Shown: in pieces, positions 1 to 4,566 of the stretch
Numbering within the stretch: the stretch's first letter is position 1
How the letters are laid out: each line of letters opens with the position of its first letter
Assembly: GCA_003135995.1 (NCBI GenBank)
Contig: PNBM01000282.1
Span: forward strand, 9,581 to 16,283
DNA: 6,703 nucleotides
Direction of reading: 5' to 3'
Source: Ignavibacteriota bacterium
Lineage (GTDB): Bacteria > Bacteroidota > Ignavibacteria > Tepidaquicellales > Tepidaquicellaceae
Notes under the pieces: generated by a model
Seen by the model: only the letters and a program-made list of their open reading frames with translations
What the model was told of the DNA's origin: nothing
Database searches by the model: none
Program-made: the position numbers and the translations under genes

Positions 1-176
1 CCGCGGTAAATGTTCCCTCCGCCAATTACAATACCTATTTCAATATTAAGTTTTGCAATTTTAAAAAGTTCGGACGAAATATGTTCAAGAACATTGTTAT
101 CAATACCAAAACTTTGTGTTCCCATAAGGGACTCACCGCTGAGTTTTAAAAGAATTCTTTTAAATTTTGATGGCAT
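1..176 (-). CDS. pyrH: UMP kinase (uridylate kinase), N-terminal part, cut by window edge
   Basis: The first 58 codons of UMP kinase, which phosphorylates UMP to UDP with ATP in the cytoplasmic pyrimidine nucleotide pathway. It starts at ATG 176-174 and reads MPSKFKRILLKLSGES at the N-terminus, the amino-acid-kinase KLSGE phosphate-binding segment, followed by a GI..-type helix region. It reaches the glycine-rich GGGNIYR segment (residues 52-58) at the window edge; this corresponds to the conserved GGGN-[ILF]-[FY]-RG of bacterial hexameric PyrH. The rest of the gene lies left of base 1. The start is 19 bases after the tsf stop and has no Shine-Dalgarno, only an A/T-rich stretch, so it is probably cotranscribed with rpsB-tsf. 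The short distance to tsf and the family's conserved N-terminus support this start. In related bacteria frr often follows, but that would be outside the window. Confidence 0.95.
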   Translation of the reverse strand, partial: MPSKFKRILLKLSGESLMGTQSFGIDNNVLEHISSELFKIAKLNIEIGIVIGGGNIYR

Positions 177-195
177 AAAAAATAAATAAAATTTA

Positions 196-1047
196 TTAAC
201 CCAATTGGAATCTTACCATATCAACAACTTCAACGGTCTCACCTGTTTTTTTAGTATATTCTTTAAGCAGGTCGCCTACGGATTTGTTTGCTTCCTGAAT
301 GTATTCCTGCTCGAGGAGACAATTTTCCTGATAAAATTTTTCTACTTTGTTTTGTACAATTTTATCAATTATTTTCTCCGGTTTATTTTCATTCCGGCAC
401 TGCGTGACATAAATTTCTTTTTCTTTTTCGATGGTTTCATTACTAATCCCGTTTCTGTTTATCGCAAGAGGGTTCATTGCTACAATCTGCATCGATATTT
501 TTTTCCCGATGTCATGAATCTCATCATTGAATTTTCCCTTTATGCCGACAATAGCACCTACTTTACAACCAAAATGAATATAAGTGGCAACGAATCCATC
601 AGGAACAGAAATGTATTTTGCTCTTTTGAATTCGATTTTTTCACCGACTTTTCCCATCATCGCATCTATTGTTTCCTGGATTGTAAGACCATCCGTTCCT
701 TTGGCATTTAATAATAAAGGAACATTGTCGGATTTATTATTTAAAGCTGTATCCGCTATGCTTTGTGCGAAATTCTGAAAATCATCACCTTTTGATACGA
801 AATCCGTTTCACAGTTGATTTCGACAATAATTCCGTTCGTTTTATTTTCGGATATACCCGATTTGATTGCACCTTCTTTAGCAATTTTATCTGCACGCTT
901 CGTAGCCATAGCAGCACCTTTTTTTCTTAAATATTCGATAGCTTTTTTTATGTCACCATCAGACTCTACAAGGGCGGTTTTACAATCAGACATTCCTGCC
1001 CCTGATTTTTCTCTTAATTCTTTAATTAAAGATAAAGTTACTTCCAT
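196..1047 (-). CDS. tsf: Translation elongation factor Ts
   Basis: EF-Ts, 283 residues, the cytoplasmic guanine-nucleotide exchange factor that releases GDP from EF-Tu. The N-terminal UBA-like domain carries the family signature LREKSGAGMSDCKTAL (residues 11-26). The second signature, with the TDFV motif at 81-84 (its Asp-Phe pair inserts near the EF-Tu Mg2+ site), follows in ENCETDFV-type context. The core ends in the conserved QIVAMNP segment (187-193). The later NKPEKIIDKIVQNKVEKF region (221-238) and the C-terminal helix complete the usual architecture. Length is normal for the family. It starts at ATG 1047-1045, 51 bases after rpsB, with a modest AAGG Shine-Dalgarno (1057-1054) 6 bases before the start. 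It lies between rpsB and pyrH, the classic arrangement, and ends in TAA. Nothing looks damaged. Confidence 0.98.
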   Translation of the reverse strand: MEVTLSLIKELREKSGAGMSDCKTALVESDGDIKKAIEYLRKKGAAMATKRADKIAKEGAIKSGISENKTNGIIVEINCETDFVSKGDDFQNFAQSIADTALNNKSDNVPLLLNAKGTDGLTIQETIDAMMGKVGEKIEFKRAKYISVPDGFVATYIHFGCKVGAIVGIKGKFNDEIHDIGKKISMQIVAMNPLAINRNGISNETIEKEKEIYVTQCRNENKPEKIIDKIVQNKVEKFYQENCLLEQEYIQEANKSVGDLLKEYTKKTGETVEVVDMVRFQLG

Positions 1048-1098
1048 ATTCTGCCTTTTGTTTTAAAATTTAATTTTCTGAAATTGAAATACTATAAA

Positions 1099-1836
1099 TT
1101 AAGCTTCCATTTTTTCTTTCATTTCATCCGATTCATCTTCTCTTTTAGTCTTTGCAATTTGTAACCCTTCGATAATAAAGTCAGACATAGCTTTTGTAAT
1201 CACTTCAATTGATTTTACAGCATCATCGTTTGCGGGAATCGGATAATCTATAAGGTCAGGATCACAATTCGTATCAACTATAGCAAAAATCGGAATATTA
1301 AGTTTCCTTGCTTCATCGATAGCGATGTGTTCTTTTTTAATATCAACAATAAATAGTGCACCGGGCAGTTTTGTCATACTTGCTATACCGTTCAGGACTT
1401 TTTCAAGTTTTTCTTTTTCCCTGGACATAATAAGACGTTCTTTTTTTATAAATTTTTCCATCGTTCCGTCTGTTTCCATCTTCTGCAGATTTGTGAGTTT
1501 CTTAATGCTTTTTCTGACCGTATTAAAGTTTGTAAGCATTCCGCCAAGCCATCTTTCCGAAACATAAAACGAATCGCATTTTTCAGCTTGTTCCTTTATT
1601 ATCGCTTTTGCCTGTTTTTTTGTTCCGACAAAAAGGATTTTTTTCCCTTCAGTCGAGATTCTGGTAAGGGCATTTCCCGAGTCTTCGATTAATTGTTGCG
1701 TCTTCTTGAGGTCAATTATATGGATTCCGTTTCTCTCCATAAAAATGTATTTCCTCATTTTTGGATTCCATCTTCTTGTTAGATGACCGAAATGAGAACC
1801 TGCAAGAAGCAGATCTTCGATTTGTACTTTTGGCAT
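1099..1836 (-). CDS. rpsB: 30S ribosomal protein S2
   Basis: Ribosomal protein S2 (uS2), 245 residues, a late-assembling protein of the 30S subunit that bridges head and body near S1. Visible family hallmarks are the N-terminal [19 protein letters not shown] block (9-27), the IHIIDLKKT segment (38-46), the [10 protein letters not shown] motif (94-103) and the second S2 signature around [20 protein letters not shown] (186-205). A long charged helical region (about 115-150) forms the coiled-coil protrusion, and a lysine/glutamate-rich tail ends the protein. The start ATG 1836-1834 is fixed by conservation and by a strong AGGAG Shine-Dalgarno. It is the first gene after a 299-base gap that holds a candidate promoter and leader hairpin; tsf follows 51 bases later. 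In E. coli S2 represses its own rpsB-tsf message, so similar control is conceivable here but not shown. Confidence 0.98.
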   Translation of the reverse strand: MPKVQIEDLLLAGSHFGHLTRRWNPKMRKYIFMERNGIHIIDLKKTQQLIEDSGNALTRISTEGKKILFVGTKKQAKAIIKEQAEKCDSFYVSERWLGGMLTNFNTVRKSIKKLTNLQKMETDGTMEKFIKKERLIMSREKEKLEKVLNGIASMTKLPGALFIVDIKKEHIAIDEARKLNIPIFAIVDTNCDPDLIDYPIPANDDAVKSIEVITKAMSDFIIEGLQIAKTKREDESDEMKEKMEA

Positions 1837-1841
1837 TTTTT

Positions 1842-1846
1842 CTCCT
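1842..1846 (-). promoter_or_regulatory. rpsB ribosome binding site (AGGAG)
   Basis: AGGAG on the minus strand, five A residues before the rpsB ATG. It is the only strong Shine-Dalgarno in front of a gene in this window: rplM, rpsI and pyrH have none, and tsf has only AAGG. A strong SD at the head of this unit, next to a potential hairpin, is the layout expected if access to the SD is regulated. Confidence 0.8.
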
Positions 1847-1855
1847 ATGCTTTAT

Positions 1856-1912
1856 AGCTCAACATGTCTGATAAAACATTTGAATGGTTCTAAACAGGAT
1901 ATTGTGTGAGCT
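1856..1912 (-). promoter_or_regulatory. Candidate rpsB 5' leader hairpin (possible S2 autoregulatory element)
   Basis: Read as RNA on the minus strand, AGCUCA-C-ACA (1912-1903) can pair with UGUUGAGCU (1864-1856): nine base pairs with a single bulged C at 1906. Inside the arm two further helices are in line: CUG (1897-1895) with CAG (1870-1868), and AGAAC (1891-1887) with GUUUU (1877-1873), capped by a nine-base loop. The arm ends nine bases before the rpsB Shine-Dalgarno. The pairings are seen directly; a regulatory role is inferred by analogy with the autogenous S2 control known in E. coli. It resembles no leader I can name, and folding was done by eye in AT-rich DNA. Confidence 0.4.
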
Positions 1913-1939
1913 TTTGTTTAACTTCTATTCCCGTCATCT

Positions 1940-1968
1940 TTTATATTTACATCTTAATAGCTTTTCAG
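1940..1968 (-). promoter_or_regulatory. Candidate rpsB promoter (CTGAAA-N17-TATAAA)
   Basis: On the minus strand CTGAAA (1968-1963, four of six matches to TTGACA) is followed after exactly 17 bases by TATAAA (1945-1940, five of six matches to TATAAT). Transcription would start near 1933, giving a leader of about 95 bases that contains the hairpin at 1912-1856 and the AGGAG site. The spacing and downstream logic are good, but AT-rich DNA yields such matches by chance and other weaker boxes exist in the gap. Confidence 0.4.
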
Positions 1969-2100
1969 CATCATCATTTTATTTCTTACAAATTTTACTG
2001 TTTTATAACAATTCGATTTGTGTAATCAGAATAATAAAATGACTTTCTTCAAGACACACGTAAAATAAAATCAGGAAATATGTATTTTATTTTGTTAATT

Positions 2101-2124
2101 AAAAAACTATTCGAGCTTTCGCTC
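2101..2124 (-). terminator. Weak intrinsic terminator or attenuator after rpsI
   Basis: Nine bases after the tandem rpsI stops, the minus strand reads GAGC-GAAA-GCTC (2124-2113), a four-pair stem closed by a GNRA tetraloop. Six bases later comes a run of six T (2106-2101). The stem is short and the T-run is not adjacent, so termination would be partial at best; it may serve as a 3'-end or attenuation hairpin letting some transcription continue into rpsB. Confidence 0.3.
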
Positions 2125-2135
2125 TGTAACTATTA

Positions 2136-2528
2136 TTATCTCTTAGAGAACTGGAATCTTTTCCTTGCTTTTGGTTGTCCGTATTTTTTTCTTTCAACCA
2201 TTCTCGGATCTCTTGTTAACAGCCCGTTTGCTCTAAGAACAGGTCTGTGTTCTTCGTTATTAGCAACCAGAGATCTTGCTATACTCATTTTAATTGCACC
2301 AATCTGACCCGTAACTCCGCCGCCTGCAACTTTAACTTTTACATCAAAGGTCCCGAGTGTATTTGTAACTTTTAACGGCTCAAGCAGCATGTCATACAAT
2401 GATTCCAATTTTACATATTCAATAGCAGGTTTATTATTTATTGTAAAAGTTCCGTTACCATGTGTTAAGAGAACCCTGGCTACTGCAGTTTTTCTTCTAC
2501 CTACTGTTATAGATGATTTCGATGTCAT
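2136..2528 (-). CDS. rpsI: 30S ribosomal protein S9
   Basis: Ribosomal protein S9 (uS9), 130 residues, a 30S head protein. The N-terminus has the GRRKTAVARV block (10-19). The family signature GGGVTGQIGAIKMSIARSL (69-87) is intact. A basic C-terminal extension ends in the invariant Ser-Lys-Arg, whose terminal Arg reaches the P-site tRNA anticodon stem. Length matches the family. The ATG at 2528-2526 lies 22 bases after the rplM stop with no Shine-Dalgarno, so translation is probably leaderless-like or helped by the A/T-rich upstream sequence and coupling to rplM. The gene ends in tandem TAA TAA stops. rplM-rpsI is one of the most conserved gene pairs in bacteria. Confidence 0.98.
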   Translation of the reverse strand: MTSKSSITVGRRKTAVARVLLTHGNGTFTINNKPAIEYVKLESLYDMLLEPLKVTNTLGTFDVKVKVAGGGVTGQIGAIKMSIARSLVANNEEHRPVLRANGLLTRDPRMVERKKYGQPKARKRFQFSKR

Positions 2529-2550
2529 AAAAAAATATCAAATTAAAATT

Positions 2551-3006
2551 TTAAATACTTAAAGCAACCGGCTTTTGAGCTGAATGTGGATGCTCACTGC
2601 CCTTATATACTTTTAATTTGTGAATTAAACTCTTACCAAGAATCGTTTTAGGCAGCATTCTTTTAACTGCTAATTCAATAACTTTTTCAGGATTTTTTTG
2701 CATCATATCCTTATAAGTTCTGATTTTTTGTCCGCCCGGGTAACGTGAATGAGTCTTGTAATCTTTCAGTTCTGCCCTTTTGCCAGTCACTATCACTTTA
2801 TCAGCGTTGATAACTACGACCCAATCCCCCAAATCTGCATTAGGAGTATATTGTGTATTATATTTTCCTCTGATTCTTTTTGCAATTTCGCTCGCAAGAC
2901 GTCCTAAAACCTTACCGTCAGCATCAACCAGATACCATTTCCCGGGATTCTCTTCCCTGGTTGCATATTTTGTAGTTCTTACAGATTTACTTATAGCTGT
3001 CTTCAT
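2551..3006 (-). CDS. rplM: 50S ribosomal protein L13
   Basis: Ribosomal protein L13 (uL13), 151 residues, an early assembly protein of the 50S subunit. Diagnostic segments are WYLVDADGKVLGRLASEIA (24-42), DWVVVINADKVIVTGKR (61-77), the THSRYPGG segment (85-92), and VKRMLPKTILGK followed by LKVYKGSEHPH (131-141). Length is typical. It starts at ATG 3006-3004; the upstream bases have no Shine-Dalgarno, and the predicted promoter leaves a leader of only about 15 bases. rpsI follows 22 bases downstream, so the two form one transcription unit. The protein carries a short N-terminal extension (about 20 residues) before the core, as seen in several FCB-group L13 proteins (recalled, not checked). Confidence 0.98.
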   Translation of the reverse strand: MKTAISKSVRTTKYATREENPGKWYLVDADGKVLGRLASEIAKRIRGKYNTQYTPNADLGDWVVVINADKVIVTGKRAELKDYKTHSRYPGGQKIRTYKDMMQKNPEKVIELAVKRMLPKTILGKSLIHKLKVYKGSEHPHSAQKPVALSI

Positions 3007-3028
3007 AAAAAATTTTCATTAAACATAT

Positions 3029-3057
3029 AAAATACAATTAATAGCAAAAAATGTCAA
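3029..3057 (-). promoter_or_regulatory. rplM-rpsI promoter (TTGACA-N17-TATTTT)
   Basis: On the minus strand a perfect -35 box TTGACA (3057-3052) is followed after 17 bases by TATTTT (3034-3029, four of six matches to TATAAT). The spacer starts with a T-run. The start point would fall near 3022, about 15 bases before the rplM ATG. This is the best promoter-like sequence in the window and sits exactly where one is needed, after a 217-base spacer downstream of the lipoprotein gene. The form is the general bacterial housekeeping sigma type, not the TTTG/TAnnTTTG type of Bacteroidia. Confidence 0.65.
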
Positions 3058-3223
3058 TTCTCTTATTTTTCAAAAAATTATGAATCTTTTCAGTGAAGTG
3101 CTGGAAGAATGAATAGTCTTACTTTTTGAAATAAAACACTGATATGAATTTTATAAGATAATATACAATCCGGAAGTTCTAATAAGAAATTTTTTATAAA
3201 AAAGGAGAAATCTATATTTAATT

Positions 3224-4162
3224 TTAATTTTTTCCTGTTTTTTCAATCCAGGGGTATATGAATTCTTTTAATACTTTTTCGTATTGGGACTTACCCTTTG
3301 AATCCGCGAGGTCCTGATTAACACCCTGAATTATTCGAAAAGTATAATTTTTCCTGTCTCCATATTTTTCCATAAGATATTTCACGCTTTCACAGGGAAT
3401 TCGGGAATCCTTTTCACCCATTATATCAAGCACGGGAATATTTAATTTTGCATAATACTTATCATTATCATAATTAATGTAACTGTTCCAGTACTGGTAA
3501 GTATGCCCGAGAAAATATTTATTATTGCAGGGATTAAGTTTTATTACTTCCAATAAATTAATTAGACTGTCCATAGTATTAATTCCGTTCGAAGCGAAAA
3601 TTCCTCTGTATCCCTGGGATTTTTCTTTTTCAAATAATATTTTCAATTTTTCTTCATAAGTCAATCCACCATTACCGATTATAATCATTCGTTTAACTAA
3701 ATTATCCTCACATGCGATTTCCGGAGCTAATTCAGCGCCCTCGTTTTCCGCATATATTACAATCTCTTTCAGGTTATTTTTATATACTTCGTTTTTTACA
3801 TAATTTATTGCCATATAAATATCTCTCAATCTTCTTTCGCGGCAGTTTGTTTTTTCATACCTGACAGAATCGAAATAAGCAAATTTTTCAATGAAAAGCA
3901 TATCGAATCCTAACTCGGTAGCTTTGGCACCCCAAAGAAATCTGCTTGTCACTGATTCTCTCTCCGAACCCTGTAAAAGGACCAGCAGTTTATTATTTAG
4001 GGATGTTGAATTAGGATTTTTTCGTCCGAGATAAAATGTAACCGATTCTCCTCCGGCTTCAACGGATTTAAAACAGGAAACAAACATATCTGCAGAATGA
4101 CAACCCAGAAATGCAATTGAAAAAAAGAAAAATATGATTATTTTATGAATCCCTCTTATCAT
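3224..4162 (-). CDS. Putative lipoprotein with degenerate alpha/beta-hydrolase fold
   Basis: A 312-residue protein of unassigned family. The N-terminus MIRGIHK, a hydrophobic run (8-19) and FLGC with Cys21 look like a lipoprotein signal peptide, though Phe instead of Leu at -3 makes the lipobox weak. The body reads like an alpha/beta hydrolase: a LLVLLQGSE strand-loop (59-67) at the oxyanion position, a DIYMAINYV helix before the strand IVIYAENEGAELAPEIA (134-150) where the nucleophile elbow belongs, and IPVLDIMGEKDSRIP (242-256) matching the acid-residue segment with Asp252. At the nucleophile position AENEG has Asn140 instead of Ser, and GVNQD has Asn282 where the catalytic His is expected. 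It is thus probably a non-enzymatic binding or scaffold protein, or an enzyme with a different mechanism. An in-frame GTG nine bases upstream (4171) is an alternative start; I chose ATG because it gives a compact basic signal-peptide N-region. Neither has a Shine-Dalgarno. It stands alone between two spacers, so context gives no clue to its role. Confidence 0.75.
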   Translation of the reverse strand: MIRGIHKIIIFFFFSIAFLGCHSADMFVSCFKSVEAGGESVTFYLGRKNPNSTSLNNKLLVLLQGSERESVTSRFLWGAKATELGFDMLFIEKFAYFDSVRYEKTNCRERRLRDIYMAINYVKNEVYKNNLKEIVIYAENEGAELAPEIACEDNLVKRMIIIGNGGLTYEEKLKILFEKEKSQGYRGIFASNGINTMDSLINLLEVIKLNPCNNKYFLGHTYQYWNSYINYDNDKYYAKLNIPVLDIMGEKDSRIPCESVKYLMEKYGDRKNYTFRIIQGVNQDLADSKGKSQYEKVLKEFIYPWIEKTGKN

Positions 4163-4233
4163 AACAATCACAATGTGTTTTTTAAAGTTAACAAAATTTT
4201 ATAATTTATGAAATAGCTATTTATATAATTAAG

Positions 4234-4259
4234 AAAAAATTGAGGCATGCAAAAGTGCC
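4234..4259 (-). terminator. Weak terminator-like hairpin upstream of the lipoprotein gene
   Basis: On the minus strand GGCA (4259-4256) and TGCC (4247-4244) can pair around an eight-base loop. Four bases later comes a run of six T (4239-4234). This could end readthrough from rnr. The stem is only four pairs and lies about 300 bases after rnr, so the call is tentative. Confidence 0.25.
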
Positions 4260-4418
4260 AAAACTGTTCAAATTTTAAGGTTTTTTCTGTATACGAATTA
4301 TTTTTTACTTTTTCTTAGAACGATAATGAAAATATTATTTTTTAATAGGTGCCTTTAATAAATTAAAATTTGTTCATATTATGAAAATTTTGTAATTATT
4401 TCTGATGGGAAAGATATT

Positions 4419-4535
4419 TTATATTCCACCGTTTGAATATAAAAAATGATTTCTGAGCCAGGTTAAATCAGGAGATATGGTCTTTGTAAAATTATATTCT
4501 ATTTCAGAAAATAGTTGTAATTTCCTATTTTTCAT
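4419..4535 (-). other. Small open frame of 38 codons, doubtful
   Basis: ATG 4535-4533 to TAA 4421-4419, starting 31 bases after the rnr stop. The predicted peptide starts MKNRKLQLFSEIEYNF and ends LYSNGGI. It has no Shine-Dalgarno, no membrane segment and no family resemblance I recognise. A frame of this length is expected by chance in a spacer this size. It could also be a remnant of a lost gene. Listed so that comparative work can test it. Confidence 0.12.
4499..4514 (-). terminator. AT-rich hairpin downstream of rnr
   Basis: CTATTT-TCTG-AAATAG on the minus strand is a perfect six-pair stem with a four-base loop, 52 bases after the rnr stop. Only one pair is G-C and no T-run follows directly, so it may stabilise the 3' end of the mRNA rather than terminate transcription. 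It may also be chance. Confidence 0.2.
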
Positions 4536-4566
4536 AAAGGTTTACTTAATGTGATGCAAATCTTAT

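Larger units (their letters stand above)
4172..4566. other. 395-base intergenic spacer between rnr and the lipoprotein gene
   Basis: Very AT-rich with no convincing gene on either strand. It holds two weak hairpins (4499-4514 and 4244-4259), TATAAA boxes on the minus strand (for example 4203-4198) without good -35 partners, a 12-base palindrome (4211-4222) and one 38-codon open frame (4535-4419). The promoter of the lipoprotein gene should lie in its lower part but cannot be placed with confidence. Confidence 0.7.

Noticed and set aside
205..1066. Plus-strand open frames opposite tsf (205-711, 584-778, 815-1066)
   Set aside because: They are antisense to an intact, clearly recognised tsf, are Phe/Ser/Ile-rich as expected from the complement of a Lys/Glu-rich gene, and match no family.
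1989..1997. TAAAATTTG on the minus strand, resembling the Bacteroidia -7 box TAnnTTTG
   Set aside because: It has three bases instead of two between TA and TTTG and no convincing upstream TTTG at the right distance.
1325..3022. Plus-strand open frames opposite rpsB, rpsI and rplM (1325-1567, 2080-2307, 2780-3022)
   Set aside because: Shadows of conserved ribosomal protein genes, without ribosome binding sites or recognisable domains.
3190..3203. Palindrome TTTTTTATAAAAAA after the lipoprotein gene, a possible terminator
   Set aside because: It is all A/T and would give a very unstable hairpin; no G-C pairs and no separate T-run.
3198..3207. SD-like AAAAAAGGAG on the plus strand
   Set aside because: No start codon or open frame follows at a suitable distance, and the region downstream is antisense to the lipoprotein gene.
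4211..4222. Perfect 12-base palindrome AAATAGCTATTT upstream of the lipoprotein gene, a possible operator
   Set aside because: In DNA this AT-rich several such palindromes are expected by chance in a window this size, and it has no second copy.
4341..4360. Direct repeat TTTAATA spaced 13 bases apart
   Set aside because: Short, pure A/T units in an AT-rich spacer; not enough for an operator or repeat claim.
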